DNA of 64,000 nt from an uncultured Prolixibacteraceae bacterium (GTDB lineage Bacteria; Bacteroidota; Bacteroidia; Bacteroidales; Prolixibacteraceae). Below the pieces are notes generated by a model. It was not told the DNA's origin. It made no database searches and saw only the letters and a program-made list of their open reading frames with translations. The translations under genes were made by a program, and so were the position numbers. Shown piece by piece: positions 24,519 through 35,098 of the stretch. Every line of letters starts with the position of its first letter. Position 1 is the first letter of the stretch. The stretch lies in NCBI GenBank assembly GCA_903834475.1, contig CAILJH010000035.1, positions 1-64,000 on the forward strand, given 5' to 3'.

Positions 24519-25978
24519 TTCAATTTTAATTGTTCTTTCACCAATCCGTCAACAATCCGGGCTGACGACAAACACAGCGGAATTCCGCCTCCCGGATGCA
24601 CGCTTCCGCCCACAAAATACAAACCGTCAATATCGCTCCTGAAATTGGCATGCCGGTTAAATGAGGCATACCGGCTGTTTGAGCTGCTTCCGTAAATAGA
24701 ACCATTGACCGAACCCGTTTGTTTGAATATTTCAGGAGGGGAAAGAATTTGTTCGGCGGCAATGCAGTTTTTCAGTTGTTTACCAAGCATCCGTTCCAGC
24801 TTTTTCAGGATATTCAGTCGCGTGCGTTCGATGATTTCGTTCCAGTTCTGGCCCACATCGGCAGGAGCATTAATCATCACAAACCAGTTTTCGCAGCCGT
24901 CAGGCGCATCAGCCGGATTGTATTTGCTGCTAATGTAAATGTAAACAGTTGGATCGTTGCTGACTTCATTCAACTGAAACAAGTGCCTGAATTCTTCCTT
25001 GTAATCGCTGCTGAAAAAGATATTGTGAATATCCAGTTCCGGAAAATTCCCTTTCATTCCCCAATAGAAAATCAGAGCCGATGATGATCTTTCTTCCTTT
25101 TTGATTTTTGAAAGTCGTTTTTTATCGGGTAAAAGCGAAGAATAGAAGCTATGGATATCCACGTCGCTTACCACAATATCAGCAGGAACAAGTCCTGAAT
25201 CGATCCGGATTCCGGTTACTTTTCCATTTCTGATTTCAAGCTTCCGAACAGCCCGCCCGAAATGGAATTTTACTCCAAGGCGAAGCGCTTGCTGTACGAG
25301 TGATTCTGTGATCCGAAACATTCCACCTTCAGGCAGATAGGCGCCAAGTTTGTGTTCCAGATGAGAAATCACACTTAAAGTTGCAGGAGTTTGGTATGGA
25401 TTGCTGCCGTTGTAGGTGGCGTAGCGATCGAACAACTGAACCAGTCTTTTTTCGCCCAGTTCATTGGTATTAAAATCGTGCAGACTTTGGAATGCATAAA
25501 GTTTCCGGAATTGAAGCAAAGTTTTCAGGGATTTCAGGTTCAACAGGTTTTTCAAACGGTGAAACGAACCGAAAATAAAGAGATCGGAGGTCAGTTCAAA
25601 AACCTTTGCTGCTTTGGCAAGATAATTTGTTACCTGGATTGCTGGAACATTTAGCTTTTCTTCGATCTCGGTCGATAACTTTTCAACATCACTGTAGGCC
25701 AGAACCCGGGTTCCATCCGGATAGAAATATTTGGTAATGATTTGTGTCTTCTGAACCGGAAAACGCAGGTCGTCATCAAGCAGTTCGAACAACAATTCAG
25801 GTAAAGTGAGCAGCGAAGGACCGGCATCGAACCTGAACCCGTTGAAATTCCTTTCCGAAATTTTTCCACCGGCATTTTCTGCCGATTCATAAACATCTAC
25901 ACGAATCCCCCGACGTGCTAATCGTATAGATGAAGCAAGCCCGCCAATTCCGGAACCGATAATGATTGCCTGTGTCAT
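24515..25978 (-). CDS. crtD: carotenoid 3',4'-desaturase (CrtD-like)
   Basis: 487-residue FAD-dependent desaturase of the CrtI/CrtD family. N-terminal dinucleotide-binding motif AIIIGSGIGGLASSIRLA, and the C-terminal GGSVHPGGGIPLCLSSAR FAD contact. The sequence DRYATYNGSNPY, characteristic of CrtD-type enzymes, sets it apart from the phytoene desaturase encoded divergently at 26086. Expected to introduce a 3',4' double bond in a 1'-hydroxy carotenoid. First gene of the five-gene overlapping operon. The start fits the shared divergent promoter region (25979-26085); an intact ATG is used. Confidence 0.88.
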   Translation of the reverse strand: MTQAIIIGSGIGGLASSIRLARRGIRVDVYESAENAGGKISERNFNGFRFDAGPSLLTLPELLFELLDDDLRFPVQKTQIITKYFYPDGTRVLAYSDVEKLSTEIEEKLNVPAIQVTNYLAKAAKVFELTSDLFIFGSFHRLKNLLNLKSLKTLLQFRKLYAFQSLHDFNTNELGEKRLVQLFDRYATYNGSNPYQTPATLSVISHLEHKLGAYLPEGGMFRITESLVQQALRLGVKFHFGRAVRKLEIRNGKVTGIRIDSGLVPADIVVSDVDIHSFYSSLLPDKKRLSKIKKEERSSSALIFYWGMKGNFPELDIHNIFFSSDYKEEFRHLFQLNEVSNDPTVYIYISSKYNPADAPDGCENWFVMINAPADVGQNWNEIIERTRLNILKKLERMLGKQLKNCIAAEQILSPPEIFKQTGSVNGSIYGSSSNSRYASFNRHANFRSDIDGLYFVGGSVHPGGGIPLCLSSARIVDGLVKEQLKLK

Positions 25979-26085
25979 AATTCATTAAATTTATGCAAAA
26001 CAACAAGGTTTCCAAAATAAAATCGTAATTTACTGAAACATTTAACGATTACTTTGTTTAAGTAATAATTTAAATAATTAAACAG
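25979..26085. promoter_or_regulatory. divergent promoter region of the carotenoid locus
   Basis: 107 AT-rich bases separating crtD and crtI, which run apart. Near-consensus boxes occur, such as TTATTTTG toward crtD and TTACTTTG toward crtI, but none is exact. No clear operator was found, so regulation cannot be stated. Confidence 0.45.
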
Positions 26086-27570
26086 ATGCCCAAAAAGGTT
26101 ATCATTATAGGGACAGGACTTGGGGGATTAACCACTGCCTTGCGCTTGGCAAGCAGAGGATACGAGGTGGAGATGGTCGAAAAATACCATCGTGCCGGAG
26201 GCAGGCTCAACCTGCTCGAAAAGGATGGTTTTAAGTTCGATATGGCTCCTACCTTTTTCAGCATGAGCTATGAATTTCAGGAGTTGGTAAAGGATTGCAA
26301 CATCCAGATGCCTTTCGAATTTGTCGAACTTGATCCGCTTTATTCGGTTCATTTTGAGGGAGATGACAAGAGTTATTTGATTTACAAGGACTTAAAAAAG
26401 CTGGCTTTGGAATTTCAGGAAGTAGAGCCTGATTTCGAAAAAAAGCTAACAAAGTTTCTGAAGGCTGCGGGTCAAATGTTTCACGATACCGAAGGTATTG
26501 TAATCCATCGCAATTTCGATTCAATGGCTCACTACCTGCTTAAACTGACCACTGTACCGATCAAACATGCGCCTAAAATGTTCTATTCGATGTGGACCGA
26601 AATGGAGCGTAATTTTGAATCGTTCGAGGTGAAAGTGATTTTTTCGCTGGTTGGATTTTTCCTTGGTGCCACTCCATTCGACACACCGGCTGTTTATACC
26701 CTCCTGAACTATACTGAGTTGGTTCACGATGGATATTACAACGTCAAAGGCGGAATGTATAAAATAGTGGAAGGAATTCTGGCTGAGTTGGATAAGCTTG
26801 GAGTTCAGATTCATTACAATACCGAAATTACCGGATTCTCTGCTGAGAAAGATAGAATAACATCGTTTGCCGACAGTTCAGGAAAAGAATGGAAGGCCGA
26901 TCAGTATGTTGTGAATGCCGATGCAGCCTGGTTTCGCGGGGCGATTTTGAAACGGAAAGCTTTTTCGGAAAAGAAACTGGATGCAAAAAAATGGACACTG
27001 GCACCACTGACCATTTATCTGGGACTTGACACCAAAGTTCCGGATATGTATCATCACAATTATTTTTTGAGAAGGAATTTCAGGGAGTATGCCGGGAAGA
27101 TTTTCAAAAACAAGATCAAATTGGATAAACCCTATTATTACGTCAATATTCAGTCGATGCATAATCTCGATTATGCTCCTCCCGGAAAAGAATGTATCTT
27201 TATACTTTGTCCGGTACCCGATTTGCGTTACAAACCCGATTGGAGTGATGATGAGGATATTGCAGACAGTATTATTCAGGATTTGAGCGACCGGACAGGA
27301 TTTGATTTTCACAAGCATACTGAAGTGAAAGTCGTTTTAAATCCTGAACACTGGCAAAATATGTTTGGATTGTACCGTGGAAGCGGTCTTGGTTTGGCTC
27401 ATGATCTGAATCAGGTTGGCGGTTTCAGACCAAAAAACAAGGATGAAAAATTCAGCAATTTATATTACGTTGGTGCATCAACTGTTCCCGGAACAGGACT
27501 TCCGATGACCGTAATCAGTTCGCGATTGGTAACCGAAAGAATACAGAAAGACAATGGAATTGTATCGTAA
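26086..27570 (+). CDS. crtI: phytoene desaturase (CrtI)
   Basis: 494-residue FAD flavoprotein of the CrtI family, desaturating phytoene toward lycopene at the membrane. N-terminal VIIIGTGLGGLTTALRLASR binds FAD; the middle holds the GGMYKIVEG loop; C-terminal YVGASTVPGTGLPMTVISSR is the CrtI signature. Length fits the family. crtB begins 17 bases before the end of this gene, so they form a coupled pair, the usual entry module of carotenoid synthesis. Translation starts at ATG 26086; no Shine-Dalgarno is visible, common in this phylum. Confidence 0.95.
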   Translation: MPKKVIIIGTGLGGLTTALRLASRGYEVEMVEKYHRAGGRLNLLEKDGFKFDMAPTFFSMSYEFQELVKDCNIQMPFEFVELDPLYSVHFEGDDKSYLIYKDLKKLALEFQEVEPDFEKKLTKFLKAAGQMFHDTEGIVIHRNFDSMAHYLLKLTTVPIKHAPKMFYSMWTEMERNFESFEVKVIFSLVGFFLGATPFDTPAVYTLLNYTELVHDGYYNVKGGMYKIVEGILAELDKLGVQIHYNTEITGFSAEKDRITSFADSSGKEWKADQYVVNADAAWFRGAILKRKAFSEKKLDAKKWTLAPLTIYLGLDTKVPDMYHHNYFLRRNFREYAGKIFKNKIKLDKPYYYVNIQSMHNLDYAPPGKECIFILCPVPDLRYKPDWSDDEDIADSIIQDLSDRTGFDFHKHTEVKVVLNPEHWQNMFGLYRGSGLGLAHDLNQVGGFRPKNKDEKFSNLYYVGASTVPGTGLPMTVISSRLVTERIQKDNGIVS

Positions 27571-28387
27571 AAACAACCTCGATTGCAGTAAAATAACTAC
27601 GAAGAATTACAGCACTTCATTTTCGATGGGTGTTCGTATTCTGAATTCAAAATACCGTGAAGGAATTTACAGTATATATGGTTTTGTGCGCTATGCCGAT
27701 GAGATTGTGGATACATTCACTGATCAGGATCAGCGGGTCATTTTTGAAGAATTCAGACAGGAAACATACAAGGCCATTGAGCGAAAATTCAGCATAAATC
27801 CAATCATCGACAGCTTTCAGATGGCTGTCCGGAAATACAGCATCGACCATGAGCTGATTGAAGCATTTCTACTGAGTATGGAAATGGATCTGACGCACGA
27901 TATTTATTCACCTGAAACACTGAAAACCTATATCTATGGCTCGGCTGAAGTGGTTGGATTGATGTGTCTCCGGGTATTCTATTTCAATGAACCGGAAAAA
28001 TACAATCAATTGGTTATTCCGGCGCGCAAACTTGGAGAAGCTTTCCAGAAGGTGAATTTTTTGCGCGATGCCCACGACGATTTCAATGAAAAAGGACGCA
28101 TCTATTTCAAAGATATCGATTTCGATAATTTTACTGAAGAGACCAAGAAACAGCTCGAGGCCGAAATTGAAAAGGACTTTCAGGAATCGATGGAAGGAAT
28201 CCGCCAGTTGAAGAAACAAGTCAGGCTGGGCGTTTACCTTGCTTACACCTATTACATTCACCTCCTGAAAGAAATTAAAAAAGCCCGGCCGGAGGAAATT
28301 CTGAAAAAAAGATACCGGATTACCAACACCAAAAAGAGTTATCTGCTCGTAAATGCTTACCTGAAAAACGCACTGAATTTATTGTAA
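27554..28387 (+). CDS. crtB: phytoene synthase (CrtB)
   Basis: 277-residue squalene/phytoene synthase-family enzyme that condenses two geranylgeranyl diphosphates. The two Mg-binding Asp-rich motifs are YADEIVDTF and the NFLRDAHDDFNEKGRIYF segment; the latter carries the second DXXXD. Substrate loop residues such as TKNYSTSFSMG near the N terminus are typical. It overlaps crtI by 17 bases in a different frame. A polyprenyl synthase at 52344 could supply chain-length precursors for other products, not necessarily for this one. Confidence 0.95.
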   Translation: MELYRKNNLDCSKITTKNYSTSFSMGVRILNSKYREGIYSIYGFVRYADEIVDTFTDQDQRVIFEEFRQETYKAIERKFSINPIIDSFQMAVRKYSIDHELIEAFLLSMEMDLTHDIYSPETLKTYIYGSAEVVGLMCLRVFYFNEPEKYNQLVIPARKLGEAFQKVNFLRDAHDDFNEKGRIYFKDIDFDNFTEETKKQLEAEIEKDFQESMEGIRQLKKQVRLGVYLAYTYYIHLLKEIKKARPEEILKKRYRITNTKKSYLLVNAYLKNALNLL

Positions 28388-28489
28388 TACAAGGCTATGA
28401 AAGTATAATGAACTGTTGATTGCATGCGATAGTTCGGTTCGCACCTCAAATTTTTGTATTTTCGTGCCGAATTTCATTTGAAGACCATA

Positions 28490-29593
28490 ATGTTCAAGCT
28501 ATTCCTTTATCCCCTGTCTGCTGTTTACGGGTTGATTATTTCTATCCGGAATTTTCTGTACGATTACAAACTGTTTAAATCCACCGAATTCGAGATTCCA
28601 GTGATTTCGATTGGAAACATTACCGTTGGCGGAACCGGAAAAACGCCGCATACCGAATACCTGGTTAATCTCCTTAGGAAACAATTCATTGTAACAACCA
28701 TCAGTCGCGGATACAAGCGAAAAACCAAAGGTTATCAGGAAGTTGAAGTCAGTTCACTGGCCTCAGCCATCGGCGACGAGCCCTTGCAGATAAAAACAAA
28801 ATTCAGCGATATTCAGGTGATTGTGGATGAAAAGCGGGTTCATGCAATCAAAAAAATTCAGGTTCAGGATGCGGCTGAATTACCCGATGTGATTTTGCTT
28901 GATGATGGTTTTCAGCACCGCAGCGTCAGCCCCGGTATCAACATTTTGCTGATCGATTTTAACCGGCCGATCGATAAAGACCAGTTGCTGCCGGTTGGCA
29001 GGTTGCGCGAAGCCAGATGGCAGATGCGCCGCGCCAATGTGATTATTTACACCAAATGTCCGCAGGAAATTTCGCCCATTACCCGCCGGATCATCATGAA
29101 AGATGTGAACCTGAGACCCTATCAGAACCTCTTTTTTACCACCATGGTTTACCAACCGCTCACTCCGGTATTTTCTGATTCTGCTATCGATACTCCTAAA
29201 CTGGCATCCGATGCCGTGAGCGTTTTGCTGGTAACAGGAATTGCCAATCCGGAACATTTGCGCAAGTATCTGAGTAACTTTTCAGACGACATTTCCGATC
29301 TGAAATTTCCGGATCATCACAATTTCAACACTTCAAACATTCAGCAAATTGAACAAAAGTTTGCTGCCATGGGTTCTGAAAATAAAATTATTATTACCAC
29401 CGAGAAAGACTCCATGCGGTTAAAGGATATGGATTTATCTTCTGCATTAAAAGAACATTTGTTTTATATTCCGCTGAAAATCAAATTCCTTGACAGCGAA
29501 GGAAAGAACTTTGACGAAAAAATTGTGACCTATGTTAGAGAAAATAAAAGCAACCGCGACCTACATAAGCGAAATAGTAAAAAAGCCCATTGA
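28490..29593 (+). CDS. lpxK: tetraacyldisaccharide 4'-kinase (LpxK)
   Basis: 367 residues from the ATG at 28490; an open start 36 bases upstream is judged too early. Lipid A kinase at the inner membrane: an N-terminal hydrophobic helix (FLYPLSAVYGLIISI), Walker A VGGTGKTPHTEYL, and the DDGFQHR motif. It phosphorylates the disaccharide precursor to make lipid IVA. The gene has an unusual tail: its last 62 bases overlap the start of the downstream nucleoside phosphorylase in another frame, so its last 20 residues (from about VTYVREN) share DNA with it. A TATTTTCG near-consensus promoter box is visible near 28460. Confidence 0.93.
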   Translation: MFKLFLYPLSAVYGLIISIRNFLYDYKLFKSTEFEIPVISIGNITVGGTGKTPHTEYLVNLLRKQFIVTTISRGYKRKTKGYQEVEVSSLASAIGDEPLQIKTKFSDIQVIVDEKRVHAIKKIQVQDAAELPDVILLDDGFQHRSVSPGINILLIDFNRPIDKDQLLPVGRLREARWQMRRANVIIYTKCPQEISPITRRIIMKDVNLRPYQNLFFTTMVYQPLTPVFSDSAIDTPKLASDAVSVLLVTGIANPEHLRKYLSNFSDDISDLKFPDHHNFNTSNIQQIEQKFAAMGSENKIIITTEKDSMRLKDMDLSSALKEHLFYIPLKIKFLDSEGKNFDEKIVTYVRENKSNRDLHKRNSKKAH

Positions 29594-30344
29594 CGCAGGA
29601 ATCATCCTTGGTTCGGGTCTGGGCGGATTGGTCAATGAGATTGAAATTGAACTGACTATACCATATACAGAAATTCCTGACTTCCCGGTTTCTACGGTGG
29701 AAGGCCATTCGGGAAAATTAATTTTCGGAAAATTGGGAGGAAAAAACGTGCTGGCCATGCAGGGCCGGTTTCATTACTACGAAGGTTATTCCATGAAAGT
29801 AGTGACTTTTCCGGTCCGCGTAATGAAAATGATGGGAATCAACACCCTATTTGTTTCCAATGCTTCTGGCGGACTGAATCCTGATTACAAGGTTGGTGAT
29901 GTGATCATCATTTCCGACCACATTAATTTCTTTCCGGAACATCCGTTGCGCGGGAAGAACATGAACGAACTTGGTACTCGTTTCCCTGATATGAGTAAGG
30001 TTTATGATGCTCATTTGCGCAATAAAGCCAAAGCGATAGCAATGAAAAATGGCCTCTCAATCAAGGAAGGTGTATATGTTGGAGTTTCAGGGCCAACCTT
30101 CGAAACACCTGCAGAATACCTCATGTTCCGCCATATGGGTGCTGATATTGTCGGGATGTCAACTGTTCCTGAAGTCATTGTCGCCCGCCACATGGAAATG
30201 ACCGTTTTCGGCATTTCAATTGTGACCGACAGTGGTGTTCCCGGACAAATCGTCGAAATATCGCACGAAGAAGTTCAGGAAGTGGCCATGAAAGCCGAAC
30301 CAAACATGACGTTGATTCTTAAAGAATTAGTAGCCGGACTTTAG
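29532..30344 (+). CDS. punA: purine nucleoside phosphorylase
   Basis: 270-residue trimeric-type (PNP family 2) phosphorylase, cleaving purine nucleosides with phosphate to base and ribose-1-phosphate. Signatures: GIILGSGLGGL, GRFHYYEGY, FVSNASGGLNPDYKVGD and the VSGPTFETPAEY substrate loop. The first residues (MLEKIKATATYI) match the family's usual N terminus, so the ATG inside lpxK is the likely start despite the 62-base overlap. The facing gene at 30357 is an adenine/adenosine deaminase, a fitting salvage partner although on the opposite strand. Confidence 0.94.
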   Translation: MLEKIKATATYISEIVKKPIDAGIILGSGLGGLVNEIEIELTIPYTEIPDFPVSTVEGHSGKLIFGKLGGKNVLAMQGRFHYYEGYSMKVVTFPVRVMKMMGINTLFVSNASGGLNPDYKVGDVIIISDHINFFPEHPLRGKNMNELGTRFPDMSKVYDAHLRNKAKAIAMKNGLSIKEGVYVGVSGPTFETPAEYLMFRHMGADIVGMSTVPEVIVARHMEMTVFGISIVTDSGVPGQIVEISHEEVQEVAMKAEPNMTLILKELVAGL

Positions 30345-30356
30345 TTTTATCTGGAC

Positions 30357-32590
<2,234 letters not shown>

Positions 32591-32623
32591 GACAATTAAA
32601 TATTGAAAATAATCTGGTAAAAT

Positions 32624-32631
32624 CAAATATA
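32624..32631 (-). promoter_or_regulatory. minus-seven box TATATTTG
   Basis: Exact TAnnTTTG box 34 bases before the ATG at 32590; it decides for the shorter glycerate kinase start. No convincing minus-33 element. Confidence 0.45.
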
Positions 32632-32796
32632 TGATTTTTTACGAAAAAAACCGGTACAGTTAGGTTTATATCCCGATACCCGGCAGGAAGTATGGACCAA
32701 TTTTGGCAAGGGATCCACCCGATTTGTTCAGGAAAAGGTACTAACTTGATTTTTCTTCAGACCAATCTTTTTGTATCGGACTCGGGTTAAATCAGT

Positions 32797-32827
32797 CAGC
32801 CCAACAAATTTCAAATTTGTTGGGCTG
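32797..32827. repeat. perfect hairpin repeat in intergenic gap
   Basis: CAGCCCAACAAATTT, one base, then AAATTTGTTGGGCTG: 15-base perfect arms. It lies between the cytochrome c and glycerate kinase genes and could act as a terminator for the former, although no T tract follows. The rest of the 267-base gap shows nothing. Confidence 0.7.
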
Positions 32828-32857
32828 AACTTTAAAGGGAGTAATCAAAATCAACTT

Positions 32858-33283
32858 TTATTTAACCACAGATCTTAAATATTCAAGTACCGATTTCGCC
32901 TGAGCCTGATTTAGTCCGGGATCAGTCATAACGATGTTGTTATACTTAACGATCAGTGCTTTGATATAGGGGTCTGACTTCTGCATTCCCGAGGTGTTTA
33001 ACATCAGATTCAGGATGAATTCCGGGGCACGGTCTTTGGCAATATTCCGGAGTGGCGGACCTATCTTCAGTTGATCCAATTCGTGGCAAAGTGCACAAGT
33101 ATTGGTGAAAATAGTTTTCCCCTGGCTTACCAATTTAGCATCGATGGGGCCAAGTGTGATAGTTTTGATGGGACCGACCCCCAAATCTTTTATGTCATAT
33201 TTCGGTTGGGCAATGGTCGCACCAATGCAAAGAATGAATGTAACGGCCAAAGTAAAAATTGAAATGATAAGCTTGTTTTTCAT
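32858..33283 (-). CDS. periplasmic monohaem c-type cytochrome
   Basis: 141 residues; signal peptide 1-25 (cut near IAQ), then one CXXCH (Cys63, Cys66, His67) and a C-terminal helix region SVLEYLRSVVK typical of class I cytochromes c. A Met in the NTSGM or NIVMTD region may be the axial ligand. It starts 11 bases after the stop of the cytochrome-barrel gene at 33295 on the same strand, so the two are co-transcribed. It probably accepts electrons in the periplasm from that outer-membrane partner; this is inference from context. Soluble, not lipidated. Confidence 0.9.
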   Translation of the reverse strand: MKNKLIISIFTLAVTFILCIGATIAQPKYDIKDLGVGPIKTITLGPIDAKLVSQGKTIFTNTCALCHELDQLKIGPPLRNIAKDRAPEFILNLMLNTSGMQKSDPYIKALIVKYNNIVMTDPGLNQAQAKSVLEYLRSVVK

Positions 33284-33294
33284 GGTATATAATA

Positions 33295-34656
33295 TTAGAA
33301 ATTAAACCAGGCTAAGAGGTAAATAGTATTGTTATGAGCTGCATTTCTACCTGCTCCATCGTAATTAACAGAGTTACCATCAAATTTGTTGTACGCAACA
33401 TACTGAATTGAAAATTTGGTATTGTAAAAGGGCAGATATTCGATTTGATAAATTAAACCGCTGCTATTTGGTTTGTTGTTCAAACTTCCAATATTGGTAT
33501 CTTCTGAACCCGACCGATTAAAATAGCAGACGGTGGCTCCCAGACCATTTTTCAAATACAGGTTTCCATCGACTTTAAATGAATTAAAGTTGTATTTAGA
33601 TGAAGTTAAAGTTGAATCTTCCCGGTTTTCGGTTTCTTTAATCAGCGAAGAATGCAAAGTCAACGACCCGACATTCATTGTATGTGCGTACTGGAAATCG
33701 AAACCGAGATCGGTAAAATTATCCTTTGGCCCATTAATCCCAGTCTGGAAATGGTTGGAATGAATTCCAAAGGTTCCCAGTGCAGCATAGTTATTGCCCC
33801 ACGAATGTTGAAGAGCAACTCTCCAGTACGGAGCAACTCCGTCGATTGTCATTAGAGTTGTAGCATCAGCAGGGTTTGCAGCACCTTGCTGACAAGTTCT
33901 GTAAAGGGTTAATTCTGTAAATAAGAAGTTGTTATATAAAGAATAAGCTCCTAACCCGGCAACTTGCATGCCCATATTTTCTAAGATAGTCGATTTTGTG
34001 GGTGAGTTTGCTGCTGGTGAAGACGCGTATGGGAAACCCCAGGCGGAAGTAGTATTCCAGCCATCCTGTACTGTTGGATTGTTGTTTAAAGTAATTCCGT
34101 AACCCAGACTTTTTCCGCCAATATTAGTTTGATTAGCATATCTGAGATCTGCATTATCCATTCCAAAGCTTACTCCATCATAGGTTGTTTGTATAAAAGT
34201 ACCAATATGAGGTGCAATTTGCCCGGCATAAAACAAGCTAAACTGCTGTGGAAAGGCTACTGAATTGTTTTGAACACCCGCGTTATCTTTTGCAATATGC
34301 GTGAATGAAGTTTGTATCATGGCCGAAATAGGCAAGGCATCGAGTAATTTTAGTCTGGTTACTTTATCGCTGTCTTCTTTTACATCGATAGTTTTTGCCA
34401 TAGTCATGGTATAGCCATTCAATTTAAACTGACGACCAAAAGGTGTAAGTTCCGGAAACGAATAATGGCAGGCAGTACACGACATCCCGGTTTGCCTGGC
34501 AAAACTGGGCAGGGCTTCTGCCACACCAGCGCTTATAAGAGATACGAGCACAATGATTAACACTTTGTAAATGTTAATTCTGGCTTTTGAAGTTCCAATA
34601 CTTTTTATTGAACTAATTGATCCACTACATCTTTCCATTTGTAAAAATCTTTTCAT
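33295..34656 (-). CDS. fused monohaem cytochrome-outer membrane barrel, Cyc2-like
   Basis: 453-residue exported protein; the first ATG gives a long positively charged leader, and the hydrophobic segment IYKVLIIVLVSLISAGVAEA at 29-48 then acts as the signal, so the true start may be later. Just after it: LPSFARQTGMSCTACHYSFP with CXXCH at Cys60, Cys63, His64, then FGRQFKLNGYTM, the pattern seen in Cyc2-type cytochrome-porins. The remaining ~370 residues are rich in alternating aromatic beta-strands and end in Phe (LLAWFNF), as outer-membrane barrels do. Predicted role: moving electrons across the outer membrane. Cyc2 oxidises Fe(II), but whether this homologue does is unknown. A soluble cytochrome follows in the operon. 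Confidence 0.78.
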   Translation of the reverse strand: MKRFLQMERCSGSISSIKSIGTSKARINIYKVLIIVLVSLISAGVAEALPSFARQTGMSCTACHYSFPELTPFGRQFKLNGYTMTMAKTIDVKEDSDKVTRLKLLDALPISAMIQTSFTHIAKDNAGVQNNSVAFPQQFSLFYAGQIAPHIGTFIQTTYDGVSFGMDNADLRYANQTNIGGKSLGYGITLNNNPTVQDGWNTTSAWGFPYASSPAANSPTKSTILENMGMQVAGLGAYSLYNNFLFTELTLYRTCQQGAANPADATTLMTIDGVAPYWRVALQHSWGNNYAALGTFGIHSNHFQTGINGPKDNFTDLGFDFQYAHTMNVGSLTLHSSLIKETENREDSTLTSSKYNFNSFKVDGNLYLKNGLGATVCYFNRSGSEDTNIGSLNNKPNSSGLIYQIEYLPFYNTKFSIQYVAYNKFDGNSVNYDGAGRNAAHNNTIYLLAWFNF

Positions 34657-35098
34657 TTTAAATGTTTTAGCGTTATCAATAATAAATCGGGTTTAAGTTG
34701 CAAGAATACGCATATTTCAGGATTAAATAAATCAATAATGAGATTTATATCATTTTTTATTTACAAAATGAGTTTTTAGAATACGATACAGTGTCAAAAA
34801 GTTGAACTTATCTAAATGTCAATTTCAACTAAAGTTCAAATACTTATTCATTTGCCAATATTAAATTCAGGTACTCCCTGTGTTTTATATATGATGCTTT
34901 TTAGATCTGCTACTTTAAATCATGATAAGTATTAAATCAAAACAATCCATGTACACATTTAGTTTTCCGAAGATTTCAAGCGTTGTGTCTTTCCCTTTTT
35001 TTATCAACAATCTACTTTTATGGCATCGAAAATGATATTTTTACTTTCCTGAAATTGGGGGTTTAAGGAGAAATTTATTTTTGATACAACGCGCTGAT
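34657..35098. other. divergent AT-rich intergenic region
   Basis: About 440 bases between the cytochrome-barrel gene (leftward) and dnaE (rightward). AT-rich with no gene; AATGAGATTTATATCATT near 34738 has weak symmetry, and AGTTGAAC/TTCAACT near 34800-34830 is a poor inverted pair. Promoters for both sides must lie here, but no exact TAnnTTTG box was found. An AAGGAG stands at 35065-35070. Confidence 0.4.

Noticed and set aside
32797-32827. Terminator for the cytochrome gene
   Set aside because: The hairpin is strong, but no T run follows on either strand, so it is listed as a repeat only.
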